From Flammeovirgaceae bacterium UBA5008 (GTDB taxonomy: Bacteria; Bacteroidota; Bacteroidia; Cytophagales; Cyclobacteriaceae): a DNA stretch of 64,000 nucleotides. The notes under the pieces were generated by a model that saw only the letters and a list, made by a program, of their open reading frames with translations, was not told the DNA's origin and made no database searches. The number at the start of each line of letters is the position of its first letter. Position 1 is the stretch's first letter. The DNA lies in assembly GCA_002398365.1 (NCBI GenBank), contig DGYK01000063.1, forward strand, positions 244,705-308,704. The letters run 5' to 3'. Shown one piece after another: positions 43,086 through 50,843 of the stretch. Both the position numbers and the translations under genes were made by a program.

Positions 43086-45371
43086 GTGAGGTTGCTCTGC
43101 CTTTTCCTTTTTATTTCTTCGTTTGCTTCTGCTCAACAAAAAGTAGCGGTGGTATTGAGTGGTGGCGCTGCAAAAGGATTGGCACACATTGGCGTACTTA
43201 AGGCATTGGAAGAAAATGAAATTCCTATTGACTATGTAGTAGGCACCTCGATGGGTGGAATCATAGCAGGCTGTTATGCCGGAGGCATGAGCCCAGCACA
43301 AATTGAAGATATCGTACTCTCGAAAGAATTTTTGGACTGGGTAAACGGACGATTTGAAAATGGGCGATCCTATTATTATTTCAAAAAAGAAAATGACGCC
43401 TCGTTTCTCAAACTAAATCTCTCACTCGACTCTACATTTAGTTTTCAACTCAATACTAGTATTGCGAGCGATCTGTCATTGAATTTTGCCTTGGCAGAAA
43501 AGCTTGCGCAACCTTCGGCTATCGCCAATAACAATTTTGACAGTTTATTTGTGCCCTTGCGGGTAATGGCTTCTGATATTTTTACCCAGACAGAAATAGT
43601 ATTGAAAAAAGGAGTGTTGAGCGATGCTCTCCGCACCACACAAACCGCTCCATTCTTTTATAATCCTATTCGCATTGATGGCAAATATTTGTTTGATGGA
43701 GGTGTGTATAATAATTTTCCGGTAGATGTAGCCCAGCGCGACTTCAATCCGAATGTGATCATCGGTTCGAATGTTTCCAGCAAAGTATACAATACCTATC
43801 CTTACGGTGAAGATGAAAAGCTGATTTCACGCTCGCTTCTTTACATGTTGTTGGATAAGTCCAATCCCAATGATGTACCGGCCAATGGCGTTTACATTCA
43901 GTCCAATTTACAAGACTATACAGCCTTTGATTTTACCAAAGCAAAAGCAATGATCGACAGCGGGTATTTTCAAACATTGCGACAGATGCCGGAGATCAAA
44001 AGTAAAATTGCGGAACGAAGAACCTGCGAAGCTGTTTCAGCAGCCAGAAATAAATTCAACAACAAAACGCCTGCTATCATTGTTGAAAATATCCGTTACG
44101 AAGGGTTTTCGAAGAGTCAACAAAAATATTTCAATCGCTTTTTTAAGAGCGGAAAAAGGCCGTTATACTATAATGAAATTAAAACGGGCTACTACAAGTT
44201 AGTTTCTGAACCATTCTTTAATAACCTCTATCCTAGTTTTAATTATGATCAATCGAGGAAAAATTTTGAGTTTAAGCTAACCAAGCGTCCACAAAACAAT
44301 TTTCAAGTAGATTTTGGCGGAGTGATTGCAACCCGCAACATCAGCAATATCTTTTTAGGATTGAACTATTATTCGTTCAATCGAGCGCTTACCCATTTTA
44401 CGGCAAATTTCTTTGCTGGCAATTTTTACAAATCTGTTATGCTCAAAGCCAGAATGGATTTACCATATCTGGGTCAATTTTATGTAGAGCCCGAAATGGT
44501 GATCAATAGTTGGAGCTTCTTGCAAGGAGATGATGTAATCCAGCAAAAATTTACTCCTACGGTTTTAGATCGAGTGGACAGAAGGTATGGCATAAACATT
44601 GGTTTTCCATTTGGAAATGAATTCAAGGTTGTTGTCAATGGCTCGCTTTATAACAACAGCGACTCTTACATTGACAGAGGGGTTTTGGTTTCTACGGACA
44701 CATTGGATTTGTTACGTGTGCGCGGCTCGCGTCTTGGTTTCTCCATTTCCGCTAATTCATTGAATCGAAAGCAATACGCGTCTGAAGGAAAAGCTTTCAG
44801 CTTAAGCGGTAACTGGTTTTCGCTGGAAGAAACGCTCAATCCCGGAAACACGTCAGTACAAAATTTCATTTCGGTTAACCAACATAGTTGGATTCAGGGT
44901 AAACTCACATTAGAACAATACTTTAGGGCAGGCATTTACAGTTCGGGCTATTATCTGGAAGGCGTACTTTCTAACCAGCCAACTTTCTCTAATTATTTTG
45001 GTACGATTATCAATGCGCCAGCGTTTAATCCGTTGCAAGACAGTCGTACATTATTACTTCAAAATTTCAGAGCATTTAATTATGCTGCCGGTGGATGGCG
45101 TAATATTTTCTCCTTACGCAAAAGCCTCGATTTGAGATTGGAGGCTTACGCCTTTAAGCCGTTGGAAGCGCTTTTCGAAACCTCTGACCAAAAAACCGGT
45201 CTGAATAGCGATATCACCAAAATATATTTTGCTGGCACTGCCGGGTTGGTGATGCACAGCACCCTTGGCCCCATAAGCCTAAGCGTTAACTATTATGACG
45301 ATAAAAATCGGCAATTAGCGGTTTTATTGCACGTTGGTTTCCTGCTTTTTAACAGAGGCGCAATGGATTGA
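43086..45371 (+). CDS. Patatin-like phospholipase with POTRA and BamA-like barrel
   Basis: 761 residues; the start is a GTG. A signal peptide (LFLFISSFASAQ) is followed by a patatin domain: GGAAKGLAHIG as the oxyanion motif, nucleophile Ser55 in GTSMGG, and the catalytic Asp in FDGGVYNNFPV near residue 205. A POTRA-like segment (IIVENIRYEGFSKSQQKYFN) and a C-terminal outer-membrane barrel follow (VDFGGVIATRNISNIFLGL to the end). This is the RssA/PlpD-like layout of an autotransported phospholipase. It may release or modify lipid at the outer face; the exact substrate is unknown. Confidence 0.9.
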   Translation: MRLLCLFLFISSFASAQQKVAVVLSGGAAKGLAHIGVLKALEENEIPIDYVVGTSMGGIIAGCYAGGMSPAQIEDIVLSKEFLDWVNGRFENGRSYYYFKKENDASFLKLNLSLDSTFSFQLNTSIASDLSLNFALAEKLAQPSAIANNNFDSLFVPLRVMASDIFTQTEIVLKKGVLSDALRTTQTAPFFYNPIRIDGKYLFDGGVYNNFPVDVAQRDFNPNVIIGSNVSSKVYNTYPYGEDEKLISRSLLYMLLDKSNPNDVPANGVYIQSNLQDYTAFDFTKAKAMIDSGYFQTLRQMPEIKSKIAERRTCEAVSAARNKFNNKTPAIIVENIRYEGFSKSQQKYFNRFFKSGKRPLYYNEIKTGYYKLVSEPFFNNLYPSFNYDQSRKNFEFKLTKRPQNNFQVDFGGVIATRNISNIFLGLNYYSFNRALTHFTANFFAGNFYKSVMLKARMDLPYLGQFYVEPEMVINSWSFLQGDDVIQQKFTPTVLDRVDRRYGINIGFPFGNEFKVVVNGSLYNNSDSYIDRGVLVSTDTLDLLRVRGSRLGFSISANSLNRKQYASEGKAFSLSGNWFSLEETLNPGNTSVQNFISVNQHSWIQGKLTLEQYFRAGIYSSGYYLEGVLSNQPTFSNYFGTIINAPAFNPLQDSRTLLLQNFRAFNYAAGGWRNIFSLRKSLDLRLEAYAFKPLEALFETSDQKTGLNSDITKIYFAGTAGLVMHSTLGPISLSVNYYDDKNRQLAVLLHVGFLLFNRGAMD

Positions 45372-45497
45372 TTGGCTCCGAATCGAAATTCTACAAAAAC
45401 GGTCAATTTCTTTTTCAGGTTGGTTTTTCTTCGTTTTTCAATTTTTAGCTATGTTTAACCTTTAAAACCATATTGTTACCAGCCTAGTCCCCTCATT

Positions 45498-47546
45498 ATG
45501 AACAAGAGATTGTCGTTTTTCTTAGTTTTGCTCGGCTTTGCCCTTACACCTTCCATGGGGCAAACCGTACAATGGGCATCAAAAGTGATAGAGTTCTCCT
45601 CAGAACTTACACCCATTCAGTATTCTGCTCAGCAAATATTAGGAAAGCCTAATGTTTTACCAGCCACCGGCCAAAATCCCAATGCCTGGACACCCGATAA
45701 ACCAAAACGAAAAGAATTTATCCGGGTAGGTTTTGCTACCCCTATTCAAATACAACAAATCGCCATCGCAGAATCGAATAATCCGAGCGCTCTTTTCAAA
45801 ATTACAGCCTATGAGGAAAATGGTAAAGAGCACGTTATTCAAACACTCAATCCGCAAGCAATTCCATTAAAGGGACGCATGCGCAACGTTTTTGTTGAGA
45901 AAACCGCTTATAAAGTAGCTTCTCTCCGTCTGGATTTTGACGGAGCTGCGCTATCTGACTATTTCTCGATCGATGCGATTGCGATCACTGATTCTAAACT
46001 TCCGATCGCTGCAATTGTAAATATTCCTGAATTGATGGCAAAAGGACTTATCACTGACCATTTGGATGCCAACGTGAATAGCGAATATGATGACCTAAAT
46101 GGTATCCTTTCTCCGGATGGAAAAACCTTGTATTTCAGCCGCAGAAATCACCCTGGAAACATGGGCGGTGTTAATGATAAAGAAGACATCTGGTTTTCAA
46201 CTCTGGACGCCAATGGTAAATGGACTCTCGCCCAAAACATGGGGCCTAAATTCAATAACGAATATCCTAATTTTATTAATGCCATTTCATCGGTTACACC
46301 CGATGGTAAATCTGCGGTGATGGTGTTGGGAAATCAATACATCAATGGCGGAAAAAAAATGCTGGCAGGTATGTCAATTAGCTCCAATGTAAACGGTGAA
46401 TGGACTACCCCGAAGGCAGTAAAAATTGACAACGACTATAATTACAGTGAAAAATCACACTATTTCCTAGCCAATTCTCGGAAGGCCTTATTAATGTCAG
46501 TAGAAAGAGATGATTCCTTTGGCGATCGTGATATCTACGTGAGCTTCGCTAAAAATGACTCAACTTGGTCCGAGCCACTTAATCTTGGTAAAAATGTAAA
46601 TACTGCAGCTGAAGATGCTTCTCCATTCCTAGCTGCTGATGACAAAACCCTCTACTTTTCATCCAGAGGATTCAGCGGATTTGGAGGTTCTGATATTTAC
46701 CGCAGTGTGCGTCTAGATGACACCTGGACAAACTGGAGCGAACCTGAAAATCTGGGCCCTGAAGTCAACTCTAAATTTGACGATCTTTTCTTCAACATCC
46801 CTGCCAGCAGCGAGTATGCTTATTTTTCGAAAGGAATTGCCGATAACAATGCCGACATTTTCCGTTTGAAATTGCCGGTGTTCATGATGCCTGATCCGGT
46901 AGTGGTAGTAAAAGGAAAGCTGATCGATGCTAAAACAGGTAAGCCACTCGGTTCGAAAGTGATCTATGAAGATCTTGCTACTGGTAAAGAGGTGGGAGTG
47001 GCACAGTCCAATCCTGAGACAGGTGAGTATGAAATTTCATTGCCCGTTGGAAAGCAATATGGCGTACGCGCTGAGGCCAAAGATCATATTTCTTCTAGCC
47101 AAAATCTGGATTTAAGAAAAGTTACATACGGACCAGTAAAGCAAGATATGCAACTGAAGCCCGAGGAAATGAAGCCTATCGAGGTAACTCCTATTGCTGA
47201 AAATGCAGTAATTCCATTGAACAATATCTTCTTTGAGTTCGACAAATCCGTGTTGACATCTGCATCCTATCCTGAATTGAACCGAATCGTTACGTTAATG
47301 AATGAGCGCAAAACGATGACCGTTGAAATTGCCGGCCACACCGACCAGATTGGAGACGAAAATTATAACTTAAAATTATCTGAGCGCAGAGCGAAAGCTG
47401 TTTCGCAATATCTGATCGACAAGGGTATTTCAAAAGATCGCATTTCAAGTGCCTTCTTTGGAGAAACCAAACCAGTTGATACAAGCAACACCAAAGCTGG
47501 TCATGCCAAAAATCGCAGGGTAGAATTCAAAATTATTAAGATGTAA
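45498..47546 (+). CDS. PD40-CarboxypepD_reg-OmpA envelope protein
   Basis: 682 residues with signal peptide (SFFLVLLGFALTPSMGQ). N-terminal about 30-170 resembles an F5/8-type or other beta-sandwich (RKEFIRVGFATPIQIQQIAI). Then PD40/WD40-like repeats (LNGILSPDGKTLYFSRRNHP, ASPFLAADDKTLYFSSRGFS), a CarboxypepD_reg-like domain (VKGKLIDAKTGKPLGSKVIY), and a C-terminal OmpA domain with FEFDKSVLTSASYPELNRIV and GHTDQIGDENYNLKLSERRA. The OmpA end should bind peptidoglycan. PD40-CRD-OmpA recalls the T9SS protein PorE, but it lacks the TPR part. It pairs with the next gene. Confidence 0.88.
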   Translation: MNKRLSFFLVLLGFALTPSMGQTVQWASKVIEFSSELTPIQYSAQQILGKPNVLPATGQNPNAWTPDKPKRKEFIRVGFATPIQIQQIAIAESNNPSALFKITAYEENGKEHVIQTLNPQAIPLKGRMRNVFVEKTAYKVASLRLDFDGAALSDYFSIDAIAITDSKLPIAAIVNIPELMAKGLITDHLDANVNSEYDDLNGILSPDGKTLYFSRRNHPGNMGGVNDKEDIWFSTLDANGKWTLAQNMGPKFNNEYPNFINAISSVTPDGKSAVMVLGNQYINGGKKMLAGMSISSNVNGEWTTPKAVKIDNDYNYSEKSHYFLANSRKALLMSVERDDSFGDRDIYVSFAKNDSTWSEPLNLGKNVNTAAEDASPFLAADDKTLYFSSRGFSGFGGSDIYRSVRLDDTWTNWSEPENLGPEVNSKFDDLFFNIPASSEYAYFSKGIADNNADIFRLKLPVFMMPDPVVVVKGKLIDAKTGKPLGSKVIYEDLATGKEVGVAQSNPETGEYEISLPVGKQYGVRAEAKDHISSSQNLDLRKVTYGPVKQDMQLKPEEMKPIEVTPIAENAVIPLNNIFFEFDKSVLTSASYPELNRIVTLMNERKTMTVEIAGHTDQIGDENYNLKLSERRAKAVSQYLIDKGISKDRISSAFFGETKPVDTSNTKAGHAKNRRVEFKIIKM

Positions 47547-47552
47547 TCAGCT

Positions 47553-48269
47553 ATGAAGAAGCTACTATTTACATTAAGCATTTGTATTGCCGCTGGCAGC
47601 GTTTTCGCACAGGAAACAGATACACTTATTTATGCGCAGGGTAAAATTGTAAGTGCGGCTACAAAAGAACCCATCAATGCTAAAATTTCTTTTCAGAGCG
47701 AACCCTTTGGCAACCGAACCGGTGTGTTAAATGGTACAAGTTACTCTTTCCCTTTGTTTGATGGTGAAAAGTATTCCATTGTTGTTGAAGCGCCCGGCTT
47801 TGCGGTGTCTAAATATTTGCTCGACCCTGCATTGGCAAATACCGAAAGAAAAGTAGTTAAAGACATTGAGTTGGCATTACCAAGTAGCGTAGCAAAAACC
47901 TCCGAAACCGTTCCGCACACGGTAGGACATACCATGGTTTTAGACAATCTCATTTTTGCTATTGGAACAGCTCGCATTTCACCGGAATCACATGAAGAGT
48001 TGGATGAGTTGGTAAAAATGCTAAAAGACTACCCTAGGATGGTTATCCAATTGGAAGGTCATACGGATGTAAAAGGTGATCCCAAGCTTAATATGAAGCT
48101 TTCACAGGATCGTGTTGATGCCGTTAAATCTTATTTGATTAGTAAGGGCGCCAGTAAAGGCCGAATAAAAACGAAAGCATTTGGAGGCACTTTACCGTTA
48201 AGCAAAGAAAACACAGAGCAAGCTCATAAAATGAATAGAAGAGTTGAGGTGCGTGTGCTGGAAAATTAG
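47553..48269 (+). CDS. CarboxypepD_reg-like/OmpA envelope protein
   Basis: 238 residues with a signal peptide (LLFTLSICIAAGSVFAQ). A short CarboxypepD_reg-like domain (YAQGKIVSAATKEPINAKIS, YSIVVEAPGFAVSKYLL) precedes an OmpA C-terminal domain with GHTDVKGDPKLNMKLSQDRV. The ATG is seven bases after the preceding stop, so the two OmpA-type genes form an operon. Both should bind peptidoglycan. The stop overlaps by four bases the end of the convergent transglutaminase-like gene (48266). Confidence 0.85.
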   Translation: MKKLLFTLSICIAAGSVFAQETDTLIYAQGKIVSAATKEPINAKISFQSEPFGNRTGVLNGTSYSFPLFDGEKYSIVVEAPGFAVSKYLLDPALANTERKVVKDIELALPSSVAKTSETVPHTVGHTMVLDNLIFAIGTARISPESHEELDELVKMLKDYPRMVIQLEGHTDVKGDPKLNMKLSQDRVDAVKSYLISKGASKGRIKTKAFGGTLPLSKENTEQAHKMNRRVEVRVLEN

Positions 48270-49066
48270 CGGGAAGCTACAACAGGTGATCTATTGACAT
48301 AAGGTTTAAGTTGTTCGAGCAACTCCCTTTTAGAAGTTTGTTCCATTTCACTTAACAAAACTGAGCGAAACAATATTTCAGAAAGTTCCTCCACACGAGG
48401 ATTATCATAAATACTTCGTGCTTTAGCCAATTGATTGGCACACAAATCCCACTTTTGTTGATTATACAATACCACAGCCTGATTGAAATAAAGTAGGCCG
48501 CTTAATTGAAAAGCATCTACTTCGCGGAACAATTGCGTTTGGTATAAATAATAGTTTGCCTCACCAGCACTTGCGGAAAGTCGGTTTTGTTTGTACGTGG
48601 CCAGCGTTTGGCTTATTTCTTTTGCGCTGGTCTTTAATCCGGCAATACGGTCGGTAGTTTCCAAAAGCACCTCGCCTTGTTCGGTGGAAACCAGCAGGAA
48701 AATATGGTAATTGGTTTCAATGATCTTATATGTGTAGCCCAGTTGATCCAACACTACACTGAAAAATGCGGTGCCACTCAAACAATCATAGGTTCCGGAT
48801 TCAAAGACGCGGTTGAATTGAGCGTAGGAACTGTAATGTTTCAAAAACTTCCGGTGGCTTTTATTTACCACCATTTTCAAAAATCGAACATCACTTTTTG
48901 ATTCAAATTTCTTTGCATGAAGTTCCTGCATAAATCCATCCATCCGTTGCTGAATGGCAGCTCTTGACGTGATGGGAGTCGTTTCGAGTAGCGCAGATAG
49001 TATGCTTCCTTGGGCATGTGCATTTATGCCAGCAAAAAGGAAGAAAATGACTATCAGTACCCGCAT
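48266..49066 (-). CDS. Exported transglutaminase-like protein
   Basis: 266 residues with a signal peptide (IVIFFLFAGINAHAQG). A transglutaminase-type triad can be proposed: Cys95 in GTYDCLSGTAFF, His121 in NYHIFLLV, and an acidic residue in LLETTDRI. The C-terminal part looks like TPR-type helices (LSGLLYFNQAVVLYNQQKWD, DNPRVEELSEILFRSV). Prokaryotic transglutaminase-like domains act mainly as peptidases. It is convergent with the OmpA pair. Family assignment by motif is moderately confident. Confidence 0.65.
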   Translation of the reverse strand: MRVLIVIFFLFAGINAHAQGSILSALLETTPITSRAAIQQRMDGFMQELHAKKFESKSDVRFLKMVVNKSHRKFLKHYSSYAQFNRVFESGTYDCLSGTAFFSVVLDQLGYTYKIIETNYHIFLLVSTEQGEVLLETTDRIAGLKTSAKEISQTLATYKQNRLSASAGEANYYLYQTQLFREVDAFQLSGLLYFNQAVVLYNQQKWDLCANQLAKARSIYDNPRVEELSEILFRSVLLSEMEQTSKRELLEQLKPYVNRSPVVASR

Positions 49067-49190
49067 TATTACCTGAATATTAACTTTGTTAATATAAAAT
49101 TAACAATTTGATAATATTGGCCAACTGATCTGCGAAATTCTTTTAAAAAAGGGCTAAAATTTTAGATAACTTGGGCAAAACGGCTTAACA

Positions 49191-50618
49191 ATGAGTGCTG
49201 AAACGAACCCTAAAACCTCCATTTCATCAATTTTTGAAGCTCAAAAACAAAAGAGCCTGACTTTGCGCATTCAGCCTATTAAAGAGCGCAAAAAACTTCT
49301 AAGAGAATTTTGCAAATTCATTTTAGGCAGTCGCGAGCGAATCCAGAAGGCCGTTCATCAGGATTTGAAGAAGTCATATATAGAGGTTGATCTTTCAGAG
49401 ATTTATCCAGTAGTTAACGAAATCAGGCATACACTGGAGCATTTGGATGACTGGACGCAACCCAAGAAAATTGACGCACCTATTACCTACTTCGGAACGC
49501 GTTCAGAAATCAAGTTTGAACCAAAAGGAGTTTGCCTGATTATTGCCCCCTGGAATTATCCATTTAGCTTATGCTTCGGGCCGCTAGTTTCCTGCCTTGC
49601 CGCTGGCAATACGGCCATCATCAAGCCTTCAGAAATGACACCCGCAACCTCACGGTTGATTGCAGAACTGGCGAACGAATTTTTTGATGAATCGTTGGTA
49701 TCGGTTTTTGAGGGAGATCAACAAGTATCCACCGAATTACTTCAACTTCCATTGGATCATATATTCTTTACCGGAAGTCCGGCTGTCGGCAAAATCATCA
49801 TGCGCGCAGCAGCCGAAAATCTCACCTCAGTTACGCTTGAACTGGGTGGAAAATCGCCAACCATTATTGATGAAACGGCACTTATTTCAACGGCAGCCAA
49901 ACGAATCGCATTCGGGAAGTTTTTGAATAATGGCCAAACGTGTATAGCCCCGGATTACATTCTGGTGCACGAGCGGGTCAAAAATGAATTTATTGACAGT
50001 TTAAAAAAGCAAGTGATCGCCATGTTTGGTGAAGAGGGCGTATTGAATGAAGATGCTATGAGTTACTCGCGCATTGTAAGCCAAAAGCATTTTTTCCGAC
50101 TGAATCAAATGGTAAAGGAAGCGGTGGCAGATGGTGCGCATGTTGAATTGAGCGGACCGTTAAACGAAAGCACCTTATTCATGCACCCGGTATTGCTTAC
50201 CAATGTTTCCCTCAAATCCAGATTGATGGAAGAAGAGATATTCGGGCCCATTCTGCCAATTGTAGCTTACCAAAATGAAGAAGAAGTAATCGAAATGATC
50301 AACCGCAAAGCCAAACCTTTGGCGTTGTATGTATTTAGTGAACGGTCGTCATTTCATAAAAAAATGCTTTCCTCTACTTCGGCAGGAACCGCTTGTATCA
50401 ATGAGTGCGTCATTCAGTTTACCCACGCCAATTTGCCTTTTGGCGGAGTGAACAACAGCGGTATCGGCAAATCGCACGGCCATGCCGGATTTTTGGAATT
50501 CTCAAACCAAAAATCCGTTTTAAAGCAATTGACGCGGTTTTCGTCTATGAGTATGATGTATCCGCCTTTCCGTCCACGATTGAAATGGATGGTCGATATG
50601 ATGCTCAAATTCTTTTAA
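49191..50618 (+). CDS. Aldehyde dehydrogenase
   Basis: 475 residues, typical for ALDH. Catalytic Glu217 is in TLELGGKSP and Cys251 in NNGQTCIAPD, and the cofactor motif is FTGSPAVGK. The C-terminus (MSMMYPPFRPRLKWMVDMML) is hydrophobic, as in membrane-associated class-3 and fatty aldehyde dehydrogenases. Likely oxidises medium or long-chain aldehydes with NAD(P). It stands alone between two intergenic gaps. Confidence 0.93.
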   Translation: MSAETNPKTSISSIFEAQKQKSLTLRIQPIKERKKLLREFCKFILGSRERIQKAVHQDLKKSYIEVDLSEIYPVVNEIRHTLEHLDDWTQPKKIDAPITYFGTRSEIKFEPKGVCLIIAPWNYPFSLCFGPLVSCLAAGNTAIIKPSEMTPATSRLIAELANEFFDESLVSVFEGDQQVSTELLQLPLDHIFFTGSPAVGKIIMRAAAENLTSVTLELGGKSPTIIDETALISTAAKRIAFGKFLNNGQTCIAPDYILVHERVKNEFIDSLKKQVIAMFGEEGVLNEDAMSYSRIVSQKHFFRLNQMVKEAVADGAHVELSGPLNESTLFMHPVLLTNVSLKSRLMEEEIFGPILPIVAYQNEEEVIEMINRKAKPLALYVFSERSSFHKKMLSSTSAGTACINECVIQFTHANLPFGGVNNSGIGKSHGHAGFLEFSNQKSVLKQLTRFSSMSMMYPPFRPRLKWMVDMMLKFF

Positions 50619-50744
50619 CTAAAACTTCATACCGCTAGTCGGGTATCGGTCGTTGTAGCGTGCGTTGAATGCTTTCAATTCCTTAACTTTGAAGCTAGAT
50701 TTTTTGTAAGGTGTTCCATTGACATCATGATAGCGAATTGCCAT
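50619..50744 (-). CDS. Possible 41-residue small protein or gene remnant
   Basis: A short reading frame (MAIRYHDVNGTPYKKSSFKV and a 21-residue continuation) starts with ATG at 50744 and stops with TAG at 50619, directly after the aldehyde dehydrogenase stop. The frame stays open upstream of the ATG for at least 20 codons (ending LANEGILIKIP), so this could be the tail of a decayed longer gene. It is charged and aromatic-rich, not random-looking. No family recognised. Confidence 0.3.
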   Translation of the reverse strand: MAIRYHDVNGTPYKKSSFKVKELKAFNARYNDRYPTSGMKF

Positions 50745-50843
50745 TCGGAATTTTAATAAGAATTCCTTCGTTCGCTAGCTTGAAACAAGTACAGACTGGG
50801 CATTTTTTTATCAAGGATTGTAAAAAAATTAAATATTTATAAG

